NCBI RefSeq assembly: GCF_000720115.1 | Contig: NZ_JOIR01000027.1 | Span: 19,403 to 83,402 of the forward strand | Length of the DNA stretch: 64,000 nt | From: Streptomyces sp. NRRL F-2580 | Lineage (GTDB): Bacteria; Actinomycetota; Actinomycetes; Streptomycetales; Streptomycetaceae | Direction: 5' to 3' | Shown: in pieces, positions 1 through 9,574 of the stretch | Numbering within the stretch: position 1 is the stretch's first letter | How the letters are laid out: each line of letters begins with the position of its first letter | Position numbers and translations under genes: made by a program | Notes under the pieces: model-generated | Told to the model about the DNA's origin: nothing | What the model saw: the letters and a program-made list of their open reading frames with translations, nothing else | Database searches by the model: none

Positions 1-2855
1 GCGTTCCAGGCGAGGGTGGCGCGGTCGATCCAGACGGCCTGGGACTTGGTGAGGTCCAGGGCGGCGGAGGAGCCGGCGGGCTGCGGCAGGAGGTACTTCT
101 CCTTGCCGCCCAGCATCCAGACCTCGTGGCCGGTGGCCTTGAGGTCCAGGGACTGGTCGGAGGGGAGGTCCTTCTCGTCGCCGTTGTGGAGGATGTAGCT
201 GAGGCTGGTGGCGCCGGCCGCGAGCGGGACCTCGTAGACCGCGCCGTAGGAGTCGGTGCGGACGGGGAGGAGCGGCTTGGACCAGTCGGTGGGGGTCGCG
301 GCGCCGGTCCAGACGTGCAGGCCCCAGCCGTCGTAGGCGCCGTCGGGGCGCTGGTAGTGCAGGACGGCCTTGGCCTGATCCTGCGGCGGGTAGGCGGGGC
401 GGTCGGTGCGGGCGGGCTCCTTGCCCTGCTCCAGCCAGATCTCGCCGGTCTTCGTGACGTCGATGGTGCGGTCGGCGGCGACGTCCTTGTTGCCGTCCTT
501 GTCGATGACGAGGTAGCCGACGGAGGAGGCGCCGGGCTTCAGCCTGACGTACGCGAAGGCGCCGTAGGCGTCGCGGCCGGTGAAGCCGTGGCCCTCCGGC
601 CAGGGAGTGGCCTCGCCCTCGGCGAGGTCGCCCCAGGCGTAGAGCCGCCAGTTCGTGTACTCGCCGTCGGGCCGGTTGTAGTGGACCACGGCGTAGTCGC
701 GCTGGGTGGCGGTGGGGACTTCGGTGGGCGGGGCCTGGCCGGCGACGGATTCGGCGAGGGCGCTCGCGGTGCGGCCGGCGGCGTCGACCACGACGGCCTT
801 GTAGCGCAGGGCGGTGCCGGCCGGGGTCTTGGTGTCGACGTGCTGGGTGACCTTGTAGGGGGCGTGGTCGGCGGAACCGAGCACCTGCCACTTCTCGTTG
901 CCGCTCTGCGCGGCGAAGACGACCCGGTTCAGGCCGCCGCCGGTGACGTCGGCGGAGAGCTCGACGGTGCCGGTGGCGCCGGGCGCCGGGGCCTTGAGGG
1001 TGAGGGCCGGCTTGGCGGTGGGCTTGGCGGCGGGCGCGAGGGCCTGGAGGACCACGGAGCCGAGAGCCGGGACGGGGACGGTGAGCTTGCCCGCCGCGGA
1101 GGCGCGGAGCAGGGCGGTGCCGCCGTAGAGGGTGCGGTACTGGGCGCCGGCCGGGGCGTCGATCTCGACGGTGCGGGACTCGGTTCCGTTGTTGGCGGCG
1201 ACCAGGTACTCGGTGCGGCTGCGGGCGTCGGTGCGTGCGAAGGCGTAGACGGAGCCGTCGGCGAGGCGCTCGCTCTGGATGCCGTCGCGCAGGCCGGGGT
1301 GGGCCTTGGTCAGCTTCGCGAGAGCACTGATCTGCCGGTAGAGCGGGTGCTCCGGATCGTAGGCATCGCTCGCGTGCGTGCGCGCCGTTCCGAGCTGGTC
1401 GTCGTCCAGGTAGTCGGCCACCTGCGAGGCGAAGAGCGGCTGGCGGGCGTCCTTGTCGCCGCCCGCGCCCGTGAAGCCCTGCTCGTCACCGGAGTAGATC
1501 ACCGGATTGCCGCGGGAGAGGAACATCAGCTCGTTGGCCAGCCGGTAGCGGCCCAGCAGCTCCTGCTCCCCCGCGCCCGGCCGGTCCTGCTTCAGGAAGG
1601 TGCCGAAGCGGCCCATGTCGTGGTTGCCCAGGAACGTGACCTGCTCGTAGGCGTTGGCCTTGTCGCTGGTGTACCGGTAGTCGTCGGCCAGGACGGAGGC
1701 CAGCCGGCCGGCTCCCGCTCCCTGGGAGGCGTACGCGCGGATCGCGTCCTGGAGCGGGAAGTCGAGGGTGGCGTCGAGGCGCCCGCGGGTCACGTACGGG
1801 GAGGTGACGGCGGTGTCGGCGGAGTAGACCTCGCCGAACATGAAGAAGTCGTCACGGCCGCGCTTGGCCGCGTACGCGTCGAGGGCGGTCGCCCACTGGG
1901 TCCAGAACCCGGTGTTGACGTGCTTGACGGTGTCGATCCGGAAGCCGTCGATACGGAAGTCCTTGACCCACTTCTCGTAGATCTTCTCCATGCCCTCGAC
2001 GACCTCGGGCCGCTCGGTCCACAGGTCGTCGAGGCCGAAGAAGTCGCCCTGGTCGGAGGATTCGCCCGCGAAGGTGGAGTCGCCCCGGTTGTGGTACATC
2101 GTCGGGTCGTTGAGCCAGGCCGGGACCTTGAGGTTCTTCTTCGCGTCCGGCACGAAGGGGGTCCTCGGGAAGGACGTGCCGTCCACCTTCGGGAACTTCG
2201 TCTTCCCGTCCGCGTAGTCCTTGTCCTCGAACGGCACCCCGTCCTTGGTCAGATAGGGGAACGCCCCCTTCGACAGGTACGAGTACGACGCCTCCCGGTA
2301 GTCCACGACATCGGCGGTGTGGTTGGTGATGACGTCGAAGAAGACCTTCATCCCCTTCCCGTGCGCCGTGTCGATCAGCCGCTCCAGGTCGGCGTTGGTC
2401 CCGAAGTGCGGGTCGACCTGCGTGAAGTCGGTGATCCAGTAGCCGTGGTAGCCGGCCGAGACGTCGTCGCCCTTGCCCTGCACCGGCTGGTTCTTGAAGA
2501 TCGGCGCCATCCAGATGGCGGTGGTGCCGAGCCCCTTGATGTAGTCCAGCCGGTCGGTGAGCCCCTTGAGGTCGCCGCCCTGGTAGAAGCCCTTGTCGGT
2601 GGGGTCCAGGCCGGTCTCCAGGCGGGAGCCGGTCAGGCCGCCCCGGTCGTTGCGCGGGTCGCCGTTCGCGAACCGGTCCGGGAGCACGAAGTAGAACTGC
2701 TCCCGGGTCAGGTCGTGCCGGGCCGGCTCGGCGGCCAGCTTCGCGTCCGAGGGCGGGGCGGGCGGCTTCGCGGCGGCAGCGGCCGCGGCGGGGAAGGCGG
2801 GCAGGAGCGTCACGGCCAGGGCGGCGGCGAGCACTCCTGCGGCAGGGCGTATCAA
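1..2855 (-). CDS. pulA: Secreted bifunctional alpha-amylase/pullulanase, partial
   Basis: The reading frame starts at TTG 2853-2855, seven bases after AAGGAG, and stays open to the window edge, so the C-terminal part is missing. A hydrophobic Ala-rich signal peptide is followed by a GH13 catalytic domain (about residues 50-560) with the nucleophile region GFRIDTVKH, the acid/base region MFGEVYS and the third acidic site FLGNHD. After it come an Ig-like segment and two pullulanase-associated (CBM41-like) carbohydrate-binding modules beginning near YAVVHYNRPDG and KAVLHYQRPDG. Known Streptomyces relatives are about 1,800 residues with an N-terminal amylase and a C-terminal pullulanase unit; here only the first about 950 residues are seen. 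It should cut starch and pullulan outside the cell, feeding the maltodextrin importer encoded nearby. The pullulanase half is inferred, not seen. Confidence 0.88.
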   Translation of the reverse strand, partial: MIRPAAGVLAAALAVTLLPAFPAAAAAAAKPPAPPSDAKLAAEPARHDLTREQFYFVLPDRFANGDPRNDRGGLTGSRLETGLDPTDKGFYQGGDLKGLTDRLDYIKGLGTTAIWMAPIFKNQPVQGKGDDVSAGYHGYWITDFTQVDPHFGTNADLERLIDTAHGKGMKVFFDVITNHTADVVDYREASYSYLSKGAFPYLTKDGVPFEDKDYADGKTKFPKVDGTSFPRTPFVPDAKKNLKVPAWLNDPTMYHNRGDSTFAGESSDQGDFFGLDDLWTERPEVVEGMEKIYEKWVKDFRIDGFRIDTVKHVNTGFWTQWATALDAYAAKRGRDDFFMFGEVYSADTAVTSPYVTRGRLDATLDFPLQDAIRAYASQGAGAGRLASVLADDYRYTSDKANAYEQVTFLGNHDMGRFGTFLKQDRPGAGEQELLGRYRLANELMFLSRGNPVIYSGDEQGFTGAGGDKDARQPLFASQVADYLDDDQLGTARTHASDAYDPEHPLYRQISALAKLTKAHPGLRDGIQSERLADGSVYAFARTDARSRTEYLVAANNGTESRTVEIDAPAGAQYRTLYGGTALLRASAAGKLTVPVPALGSVVLQALAPAAKPTAKPALTLKAPAPGATGTVELSADVTGGGLNRVVFAAQSGNEKWQVLGSADHAPYKVTQHVDTKTPAGTALRYKAVVVDAAGRTASALAESVAGQAPPTEVPTATQRDYAVVHYNRPDGEYTNWRLYAWGDLAEGEATPWPEGHGFTGRDAYGAFAYVRLKPGASSVGYLVIDKDGNKDVAADRTIDVTKTGEIWLEQGKEPARTDRPAYPPQDQAKAVLHYQRPDGAYDGWGLHVWTGAATPTDWSKPLLPVRTDSYGAVYEVPLAAGATSLSYILHNGDEKDLPSDQSLDLKATGHEVWMLGGKEKYLLPQPAGSSAALDLTKSQAVWIDRATLAWN

Positions 2856-2888
2856 GGCGGGTCTCCTTGTGTACGTGTCGCACGGATG

Positions 2889-2934
2889 AGGGCCGCCCGG
2901 CGGTGGCGGGGAGAGAAGGGTGCCGGGCGGCCCT
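2889..2934 (-). terminator. Terminator hairpin after alpha-amylase gene
   Basis: Perfect 13-base inverted arms (AGGGCCGCCCGGC and its complement) at 2889-2901 and 2922-2934 lie directly after the amylase stop and before the pullulanase start, so the two genes are probably separate transcription units. Confidence 0.6.
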
Positions 2935-2952
2935 GGTCGGTGGAGCGGCGGC

Positions 2953-4671
2953 TCAGGTGCGCCAGGTGTCGGTCAGCGTGACCTTGCCGCTCGCGGGGAC
3001 GGTGGCGGTGCGGTTCGCGCCGCTCTCCCAGGTGACGTTGCCGGCGGCGTCCTTGCGGACGTACTTGTACGCGAAGGACGTGCCGGCCGGAAGGGTGACG
3101 TCGAGCTTCCAGACGGGGTAGGCGGCCGGGTCGAGCTTGAGGGCGGCGGCGGTGTTCCAGGCGCCGAGCTCGGCCCGGTCTCCGGCGACGTAGACGTTCT
3201 GGCCGGGGACGGTGGTGGCGTTGACGGCGAAGGAGGCCCCGGCGGGTCCGGCCGGAGTGCCCGCGCAGGTCCGGGCGTTGACGTGCAGGGCGAGGGCGGT
3301 ACCGGCCCCGAGGGTGGCGGTGAACTGCCCGCCCGCGCCCACGGTGACCGTGCGCCCGCTCTGGACGTCGCAGTAGTCGCCGGCCGCCAGGGAGGTCTGG
3401 AAGGTGCGGGTGAGGGCGGAGCCCTCGTGGTTGAGGGCGACGTACGCCTTGGAGCCGCGTCCGAAGGCGATCTGGTCGCCGCCGTTGTCCCACCAGTTGG
3501 TGACCGACTGGCCGCGGGCCGCGTTGCGGAAGGCGACCATGGAGGAGATCTCCCGCCAGGCGTGCTGGCACTTCCAGCCGTCGGCGTAACAGGCGTTCAC
3601 CGCGCCGCCGTTCGGCGGGCCGGCGTCCTTGTCGGTCCACTCGTAGCCGGAGTGCACGTCCGGGGACCCGTAGGGCCAGGCCAGCATGAAGACGTTGGCG
3701 AGGGTGTAGGCGGAGCCGTCCTTGTAGCTGAGGGTGTCACCGACGCGCTCGGTGTCGTGGTTGTCGACGAAGACCCCGGCCTGGCCACTGGGCAGGTGTC
3801 CCCAGGCCTCGCCGAAGTTCTTCAGGTAGGCGAGGTTCTCGTTCTGGAAGACCCGCTTGAGGTCCCGGGCGTACCGGAACTCCTGCACGTCGCCGGTGCC
3901 GAGGTACTCGCTCGGCGAGACGGCCTCGCCCGCGCCGTGTATCGCCTCCTGCTTCCAGTAGACCCCGGGGTTCGTCAGCCGGGACTTGATATTGGCGAGG
4001 TCGGCGGCGGGCATGTGCTTGGCGGCGTCGATCCGGAAGCCGTCGACGCCCAGCGACAGCAGGTCGTTGAGGTACCCGGCGATCCGGCCCCGCACGTAGT
4101 CCTCGCCGGTGTCCAGGTCGGCGAGCTGTACGAGCTCGCAGTTCTGGACGTTGGCGCGGTCCTGGTAGTCGGTGATGGTGGCCCGGCAGTCGTCCAGGTC
4201 GGAACCGGAGTAGACACCGGGGTAGTTGTACTTCGTGTACGAACTGCCGCCCGTCCCGGTCCCGTCGCCGGCGGCCATGTGGTTGATGACGGAGTCGGCG
4301 ACGACCTTCACGCCGGCGGCGTGACAGGTGTCGACCATGGCCTTGAAGGCGGTGCGGTCGCCGAGCCGCCCGGCGATCTTGTAGCTCACGGGCTGGTACG
4401 AGGTCCACCACTGGGGCCCCTGGACGTGCTCCTGCGGGGGCGAGACCTGCACGTAGCCGTACCCGGCGGGCCCGAGCGCGTTGGTACAGGCGGCGGCCAC
4501 GGAGGCGAACTTCCACTCGAAGAGGACGGCGGTGACGTCCTTGTCTCCGGGCGCCGCGGCGGCGGCCTGCGGCGCTTGTGCGGTGAGGGTGACGGCGGCC
4601 AGGAGGGCCGCGGTGGCGAAGGCACCGGCGACGGCGGGTGGGCGTGGGGGTCTGGCGGCTCTGGCAGACAT
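2953..4671 (-). CDS. aml: Secreted alpha-amylase with C-terminal starch-binding domain
   Basis: This is a 572-residue extracellular endo-alpha-1,4-glucanase. The ATG at 4669-4671 follows AGGAGG by six bases. An N-terminal Arg-rich stretch and a hydrophobic Ala-rich core form a secretion signal ending near [12 protein letters not shown]. The GH13 domain shows [20 protein letters not shown] (nucleophile), NFGEAWG (acid/base) and FVDNHDTER. The last about 95 residues, starting near [19 protein letters not shown], match a CBM20 starch-binding module. Length and layout agree with classic Streptomyces amylases of 560-580 residues. Upstream CTTGC-type repeats suggest glucose/maltose control through a MalR-type regulator. 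Confidence 0.93.
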   Translation of the reverse strand: MSARAARPPRPPAVAGAFATAALLAAVTLTAQAPQAAAAAPGDKDVTAVLFEWKFASVAAACTNALGPAGYGYVQVSPPQEHVQGPQWWTSYQPVSYKIAGRLGDRTAFKAMVDTCHAAGVKVVADSVINHMAAGDGTGTGGSSYTKYNYPGVYSGSDLDDCRATITDYQDRANVQNCELVQLADLDTGEDYVRGRIAGYLNDLLSLGVDGFRIDAAKHMPAADLANIKSRLTNPGVYWKQEAIHGAGEAVSPSEYLGTGDVQEFRYARDLKRVFQNENLAYLKNFGEAWGHLPSGQAGVFVDNHDTERVGDTLSYKDGSAYTLANVFMLAWPYGSPDVHSGYEWTDKDAGPPNGGAVNACYADGWKCQHAWREISSMVAFRNAARGQSVTNWWDNGGDQIAFGRGSKAYVALNHEGSALTRTFQTSLAAGDYCDVQSGRTVTVGAGGQFTATLGAGTALALHVNARTCAGTPAGPAGASFAVNATTVPGQNVYVAGDRAELGAWNTAAALKLDPAAYPVWKLDVTLPAGTSFAYKYVRKDAAGNVTWESGANRTATVPASGKVTLTDTWRT

Positions 4672-4730
4672 GCGGGGCCTCCTGGCGGAAGAGGTGGGGA
4701 TTGCACGCGACCGTAGGGGGGCAGCCCGGA

Positions 4731-4765
4731 ATGTTGCAAGACTTTGCGCAAGAGATTGCAGAATT
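4731..4765 (-). promoter_or_regulatory. MalR/Reg1-type operator before alpha-amylase
   Basis: Read on the minus strand, the block contains CTGCAAT, CTTGCGCAAAG and CTTGCAA in close succession, about 60-95 bases before the amylase start. Direct repeats of CTTGC/TTGCAG are the known operators of the LacI-family maltose regulator (Reg1/MalR) in Streptomyces amylase and malE promoters. The same words occur before malE at 10931-10951. Binding by the MalR homologues encoded here is inferred. Confidence 0.65.
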
Positions 4766-4828
4766 GTTTCCGCGCCGACCGTGCCGACCGACCGCGCCGA
4801 CCGCGCCGACCGCGCCGGACATGCGAAC

Positions 4829-4859
4829 GCGCTGATCGGGCGTGACACCCGATCAGCGC
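4829..4859 (-). terminator. Terminator hairpin after LacI-type gene
   Basis: Perfect 12-base arms (GCGCTGATCGGG and its complement) with a seven-base loop lie downstream of the LacI-family gene that ends at 4948 and before the amylase promoter. Confidence 0.6.
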
Positions 4860-4947
4860 GCGACGGTCGGTGGGGACATCGGCCCGGGTACCGCCAGGAC
4901 CTGCCCGGGCGGGGCGGAACAGGCCCGCACCGCCCCGCCCGGGAGGG

Positions 4948-5949
4948 CTACGGGGCCTGGGCCGTCGAGCCCCGGACCACCAGCTCCGGCTGGAAGACGT
5001 ACTCCGTGCGCTGGACCGGCGTGCCCGAGACCGCCTCCAGGAGGGCGCCCACCGCGGCCGTCGCCATCGCGCGCACCGGCTGGCGGACCGTCGTCAGCGG
5101 CGGGTCCGTGAACGCGATCAGCGGGGAGTCGTCGAAGCCGACCACCGACACGTCCTGCGGCACCCGCAGCCCGCGCTCGCGCGCCGCGCGGATGACGCCC
5201 AGCGCCATCGGGTCGCTGCCGCACACGATGCCCGTGCAGCCGCGGTCCAGCAGGGCCATGCCCGCCGCGTGGCCACCCTCCACCGTGAACAGGGTGCGCT
5301 GGATCAGGCCTTTCGCCTCCGCGTCCGGCACGGCGGCGAGGAACCCCTGCTCCTTGCGCGCCGACGGCACGTACCGGGTCGGGCCGATCGCCAGGCCGAT
5401 CCTCCGGTGGCCCAGGTCCTCCAGGTGGCGCACCGCGATGTCGGCGGCCGCCCGGTCGTCGGGGGAGACGAAGGGCGCGCTGATCTGCTCGTTGAAGCCG
5501 TTGATCAGCACGAAGGGGACCCCGCGCGCGGCGAGCCGCTGGTAGCGGGACGGGTCCGCGTGGGAGTCCGCGTGCAAGCCCGACAGGAAGACCATCCCCG
5601 TGACCCCGCGCGCCTCCAGCTGTTCCACCAGTTCGTCCTCGGTGGCCCCGCCCGGCGTCTGCGTGCACAGCACCGGCGTGTACCCGTGCCCGGCCAGCGC
5701 CTGCTCTATGACCTGCGCGAAGGCCGGGAAGATCGGATTGGTGAGCTCCGGGATCAGCAGCCCGACCAGGCCGTTGCTGCGCCGCTTGAGCCGTACGGGC
5801 CGCTCGTAGCCGAGCAGGTCGAGCGCGGCCAGCACCTTGTGCCGGGTGCCGGCCGCGACGCCCGCCTTGCCGTTGAGCACGCGGCTGACCGTCGCCTCGC
5901 TGACCTGGGCCTGCGCGGCGATGTCCGTCAGCCGGAGGGGGGAGGTCAC
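4948..5949 (-). CDS. LacI-family regulator (MalR paralogue)
   Basis: A 333-residue LacI/GalR-type repressor. The N-terminus carries a LacI helix-turn-helix (RLTDIAAQAQVSEATVSRVL) and hinge, followed by a periplasmic-binding-protein-like sugar-sensing domain with motifs such as GLVGLLIPELTNP and VVGFDDSPL. The chosen GTG start at 5947-5949 overlaps the TGA of the upstream alpha-glucosidase as GTGA, a sign of translational coupling; a GTG at 5970 is an alternative. It is closely similar throughout to the second LacI gene at 13414, so the two are paralogues flanking the mal cluster. Likely role: repression of maltodextrin or amylase genes with release by a maltodextrin. Which operators each regulator uses cannot be read from sequence. 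Confidence 0.85.
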   Translation of the reverse strand: MTSPLRLTDIAAQAQVSEATVSRVLNGKAGVAAGTRHKVLAALDLLGYERPVRLKRRSNGLVGLLIPELTNPIFPAFAQVIEQALAGHGYTPVLCTQTPGGATEDELVEQLEARGVTGMVFLSGLHADSHADPSRYQRLAARGVPFVLINGFNEQISAPFVSPDDRAAADIAVRHLEDLGHRRIGLAIGPTRYVPSARKEQGFLAAVPDAEAKGLIQRTLFTVEGGHAAGMALLDRGCTGIVCGSDPMALGVIRAARERGLRVPQDVSVVGFDDSPLIAFTDPPLTTVRQPVRAMATAAVGALLEAVSGTPVQRTEYVFQPELVVRGSTAQAP

Positions 5950-7634
5950 CCCGACGTCACCTGCCACCACACCGTGGTGTCGGCCGGCAGCACGCCGTCC
6001 TCGACCGTGGCGCCGCTGGACAGCAGGGCCTCGCCGGCGACGGGGAACCGTACCGCCGTGCCGGTGGTGTTGGCGGTGCAGAGGAAGTCCCCGCGGCGGA
6101 AGACCAGGACGCCGGCGGGGGCCTCCTGCCAGTCCACCGAGTCGCCCGCGCCCAGGTCCGGGCGCTCACGGCGCAGCCGCAGGGCGGCCCGGTACAACTC
6201 CAGGGTGGAGGACGGGTCGCCGGTCTGGGCCTCCACGCTCAGCTCCGCCCAGGAGTCCGGCTGCGGGAGCCAGCTGCCGCCGGTGCCGAAGCCGTACGGG
6301 GCCTGCGTACCCGACCACGGGATGGGGACCCGGCAGCCGTCGCGGAAGCCGTCCTGCCCCGCCGCGCGGAAGAATGACGGGTCCTGGCGGACCTCGTCCG
6401 GCAGGTCGGTGACGTCGGGCAGGCCGAGCTCCTCGCCCTGGTAGACGTACGCCGAACCGGGCAGCGCCAGCATCAGCAGGGTCGCCGCGCGGGCCCGCCG
6501 CAGACCGAGCTCGCGGTCGCCGGGCTCGCGCAGCTGGGTGCCGAGGCCGGCGGGGTTGGCGAAGCGGGTGGCGTGCCGGGTGACGTCGTGGTTGGACAGC
6601 ACCCAGGTGGTGGGGGCGCCGACGGGGCGCATCGCGGCCAGCGAGCCGTCGATGACCTCGCGGAGCGCCGTCGCCTCCCAGTCGCTGGTCAGGTACTGGA
6701 AGTTGAACGCCTGCTGCATCTCGTCGGGGCGGACGTAGCGGGCCGTGCGCTCGACGGTCGGGGTCCATGCCTCGGCGACCAGGACGCGGTCGCCCTCGTA
6801 CTCGTCGAGGATCCGGCGCCAGGAGCGGTATATCTCGTGGACGCCGTCCTGGTCGAAGAAGGGCATGACGTCGTTGCCGAGCAGCTTGAGCTGGTCCTTG
6901 GCACCGAGGTCGGGCAGGCCGGGCGCCTTGACCAGGCCGTGGGCCACGTCGACGCGGAAGCCGTCGGCGCCGAGGTCGAGCCAGAAGCGCAGGATCGAGC
7001 GGAACTCGTCCTGGACGGCCGGGTGCTCCCAGTTGAAGTCGGGCTGCTCGGGTGCGAAGAGGTGCAGGTACCACTCTCCCCCAGCCTCCGGCTGGGAGGT
7101 GCCCCCATCGCCTGCCGGCGCCGCGACCCGGGTCCAGGCGGGGCCACCGAAGATCGACTCCCAGTCGTTGGGCGGCAGCTCGCCGTTCTCGCCCTTGCCG
7201 GGACGGAAGTGGAAGCGCTCCCGCAGCCGGGACCCGGAACCTTCGCGCAGCGCCTGCTTGAACCACTCGTGCTGGTCGGAGCAGTGGTTCGGGACGAGGT
7301 CGACGATGATGCGCAGGCCCAGTTCGTGGGCCTCGCGGATCACGGCGTCGGCGTCGTGCAGGGTGCCGAACATCGGGTCGATGGCCCGGTAGTCGGCGAC
7401 GTCGTAGCCGGCGTCGGCCTGCGGGGAGGCGTAGAAGGGGCTGAGCCAGACGGCGTCGACCCCCAGCTCCTTGAGGTAGGGCAGGCGGCTGCGGACGCCT
7501 TCGAGGTCCCCCATGCCGTCCCCGTTGGAGTCGGCGAAGCTGCGCGGATAGACCTGGTAGATCACCGCGTCTCTCCACCAGCCGGGCAGGGTGCCGGTGG
7601 AGGTGGGACGTGCGTCGGCGAGGTGCTGGGTCAT
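5946..7634 (-). CDS. aglA: GH13 alpha-glucosidase, intracellular
   Basis: A 562-residue oligo-1,4/1,6-glucosidase-like enzyme without a signal peptide, expected to release glucose from imported maltodextrins. ATG at 7632-7634 follows AAGGA. GH13 motifs are present: GWWRDAVIYQVYPRSFAD at the N-terminus, GADGFRVDVAHG (nucleophile Asp), VLVAEAW (acid/base Glu) and LSNHDVTRH. It lies 47 bases after malG on the same strand and its stop overlaps the LacI gene start, so malE-malF-malG-agl-lacI probably form one unit. Compared with its paralogue at 11069 it carries about 13 extra residues (after AWTRVA) that coincide with a small palindromic DNA repeat. Confidence 0.93.
   Translation of the reverse strand: MTQHLADARPTSTGTLPGWWRDAVIYQVYPRSFADSNGDGMGDLEGVRSRLPYLKELGVDAVWLSPFYASPQADAGYDVADYRAIDPMFGTLHDADAVIREAHELGLRIIVDLVPNHCSDQHEWFKQALREGSGSRLRERFHFRPGKGENGELPPNDWESIFGGPAWTRVAAPAGDGGTSQPEAGGEWYLHLFAPEQPDFNWEHPAVQDEFRSILRFWLDLGADGFRVDVAHGLVKAPGLPDLGAKDQLKLLGNDVMPFFDQDGVHEIYRSWRRILDEYEGDRVLVAEAWTPTVERTARYVRPDEMQQAFNFQYLTSDWEATALREVIDGSLAAMRPVGAPTTWVLSNHDVTRHATRFANPAGLGTQLREPGDRELGLRRARAATLLMLALPGSAYVYQGEELGLPDVTDLPDEVRQDPSFFRAAGQDGFRDGCRVPIPWSGTQAPYGFGTGGSWLPQPDSWAELSVEAQTGDPSSTLELYRAALRLRRERPDLGAGDSVDWQEAPAGVLVFRRGDFLCTANTTGTAVRFPVAGEALLSSGATVEDGVLPADTTVWWQVTSG
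7076..7106. repeat. In-frame small palindromic repeat inside alpha-glucosidase
   Basis: A 31-base near-palindrome, with arms CCCCCAGCC and GGCTGGGAGG, lies inside the coding sequence. It resembles the short dispersed palindromes often seen in Streptomyces intergenic regions (recalled, not searched). The paralogous gene lacks it: the encoded proteins align except for about 13 extra residues at exactly this point. Confidence 0.65.
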
Positions 7635-7681
7635 GTCGTCCTTGGAGAGGTCGGGCCGGTGATGCGGGAGCAGGCGGGTGG

Positions 7682-8524
7682 TCAGCCCTTGGTGGCGCCT
7701 GCGGTCATCCCGGCGACGAGGTGGCGCTGAGCGAATACGAAGAAAATCGCCGCGGGGATGGCGATGAGGACCGAGGCGGCGCTCATCGCACCCCAGTTGG
7801 AGGTGTACTGGGTGACGAAGGTCTGCAGGCCGCCGGCCAGGGTGAGGTTCTCCTCGCCGACCATGAAGGCGGAGGCGTACGCGACTTCGCCCCAGGCGGT
7901 GATGAAGGCGTAGAAGCCGGTGACGGCGAGACCGGGCTTGGCCAGCGGCAGGATCAGCCGCCAGAAGGTGCCGAAGGGGTTGAGCCCGTCGACCCGGCCG
8001 GATTCGTCGATCTCCACCGGGATGGTGTCGAAGAAGCCCTTCATCATCCAGGCGCAGAACGGCACGGCGATGGTGAGGTACGTGATGATCAGACCGATCG
8101 GCTGGTTGAGCAGGCCGAGGTCGCCCATCAGGTTGTAGAGCGGCACGATGAGGATGGCCATGGGGAACATCTGCGTGATGAGCAGGGTCCACATGAGCGG
8201 CTTCATGCCGGGGAACTTGAAGCGGCTGACCGCGTATCCGGTGGTGGCGGCGATGAACACACCGAGGACGGTGGTGACGCCGGCGACCAGGACGGAGTTC
8301 CCGAACCAGCTGAGGAAGTGGCTCGACTCCAGCAGGTACGTGTAGTTGCCGAAGGACGGTTCCTTGATGAAGTCCGTGGTGACCGCGTGCTCGGCGGGCT
8401 TGAGCGAGGTCAGCAGGATCCACAGCACCGGGAACACGGCGATGACGGACGCGCCGAGCAGGGTGAGGTGCAGGCCTGCGGAGGCGAGCGGGGAGCGGCT
8501 GCCCCGGGTACGAGCGTTGGTCAT
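7682..8524 (-). CDS. malG: Maltose/maltodextrin ABC transporter permease MalG
   Basis: A 280-residue inner-membrane permease of the carbohydrate ABC family CUT1. Six hydrophobic segments are visible, starting with LHLTLLGASVIAVFPVLWIL, and the cytoplasmic EAA loop is present as EIDESGRVDGLNPF...LPLAKPGL. ATG 8522-8524 was chosen because it follows the malF stop by two bases and sits after GAGAGG; upstream in-frame starts would run into malF. It pairs with MalF, MalE and an ATPase supplied in trans (MsiK in other Streptomyces; no ATPase gene is present here). Confidence 0.95.
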   Translation of the reverse strand: MTNARTRGSRSPLASAGLHLTLLGASVIAVFPVLWILLTSLKPAEHAVTTDFIKEPSFGNYTYLLESSHFLSWFGNSVLVAGVTTVLGVFIAATTGYAVSRFKFPGMKPLMWTLLITQMFPMAILIVPLYNLMGDLGLLNQPIGLIITYLTIAVPFCAWMMKGFFDTIPVEIDESGRVDGLNPFGTFWRLILPLAKPGLAVTGFYAFITAWGEVAYASAFMVGEENLTLAGGLQTFVTQYTSNWGAMSAASVLIAIPAAIFFVFAQRHLVAGMTAGATKG

Positions 8525-8526
8525 GG

Positions 8527-9567
8527 TCACCACACCTCTCCCTGCTTGCGCAGCGAGCGCCGGTAGACCAGCGCGAAGATCATGAGCAAGGCGAGGATCA
8601 GTACGCCCCACGTGGCGGAGCCGGCGAAGTCGCGCGGGCTCGACACGAACGCCTCGCGGAAGGCCTGGGTCACCAGGATCTCGGTGGAGTCGCCCGGTCC
8701 GCCCCGGGTGAGCAGGAAGATCACCGGGAACATGTTGAAGGTCCAGATGGTGGAGAGCAGGATCACCGTCATGCTCACCGCGCGCAGGCCGGGCAGGGTG
8801 ATGTGCCGGAACCGCTGCCAGGGGCTCGCGCCGTCCATCTCGGCGGCCTCGTACAGCTCACCGGGGATGGACTGCAGTCCGCCGAGCAGGGCGACCATCA
8901 TGAAGGGGACGCCGAGCCAGACGTTGACGGCGACGACCGAGAACTTGGCCCAGGTCGGGTCGTCGAGCCACGGGACCGCGGCGATGCCGCCACCGTCGAG
9001 GATCTTGTTGAGGATGCCGTTGTCGCGGTTGAAGAGGAACCGCCAGGCGAAGACGGAGACGAAGCCGGGGACGGCCCAGGGCAGGATCAGCGCCATCCGG
9101 TAGGCGGCGCGGCCCCGGAACTCCCGGTTGAGCATGTTGGCCAGGACCAGGCCGAGCGTGAAGGTGATCGACACGCACGCGACGGTCCACACCACCGTCC
9201 ACACCAGCCGCTGCAGGAACACCGGGTCGCTGAGCACGTCCACGTAGTTGTCGAGTCCGACGAACTCGTACGTGGCCTCGATGTGGCGGGCGCCGATGGT
9301 GCGCGAGACGTTGCGCTCGTTGGCATCGGTCAGCGACAGGTAGATGCCGCGGACCAGCGGCCAGCCGATGATCACGCCGAGGACGAGCACCACCGGGGCG
9401 ATCATCGTCCAGGCGTACCAGTGGGTGGCGAGGGCGCGCCTCAGCCCGCCCTTGGTCCCACCGGGGGCCTTGCTGTCAGTCCAGCGGCTCCGGCCGCGGG
9501 CGGCGGTGTCGTCTCCGACTCCATCGCCCGCGGCCTTCGCCACCGACTGGCTGGTGTGAGCAGCCAT
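8527..9567 (-). CDS. malF: Maltose/maltodextrin ABC transporter permease MalF
   Basis: A 346-residue permease with a hydrophilic N-terminus of about 45 residues, a first membrane segment WTMIAPVVLVLGVIIGWPLV, further hydrophobic helices and an EAA loop EAAEMDGASPWQRFRHITLP. The start ATG at 9565-9567 is preceded by GGAAG that overlaps the malE stop, so translation is likely coupled to malE. With MalG it forms the channel of the maltodextrin importer. Confidence 0.95.
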   Translation of the reverse strand: MAAHTSQSVAKAAGDGVGDDTAARGRSRWTDSKAPGGTKGGLRRALATHWYAWTMIAPVVLVLGVIIGWPLVRGIYLSLTDANERNVSRTIGARHIEATYEFVGLDNYVDVLSDPVFLQRLVWTVVWTVACVSITFTLGLVLANMLNREFRGRAAYRMALILPWAVPGFVSVFAWRFLFNRDNGILNKILDGGGIAAVPWLDDPTWAKFSVVAVNVWLGVPFMMVALLGGLQSIPGELYEAAEMDGASPWQRFRHITLPGLRAVSMTVILLSTIWTFNMFPVIFLLTRGGPGDSTEILVTQAFREAFVSSPRDFAGSATWGVLILALLMIFALVYRRSLRKQGEVW

Positions 9568-9574
9568 GGTTTCG

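Noticed and set aside
126..2981. A 951-codon open frame on the plus strand opposite the pullulanase
   Set aside because: It is a GC-bias shadow: composition is Val/Gly/Arg-rich with no family motif, while the opposite strand encodes clear GH13 and CBM41 sequence.
4770..4815. Short GACCGCGCC tandem repeat upstream of the amylase
   Set aside because: A simple-sequence run of about five imperfect units; nothing ties it to a function and it lies outside the operator block.
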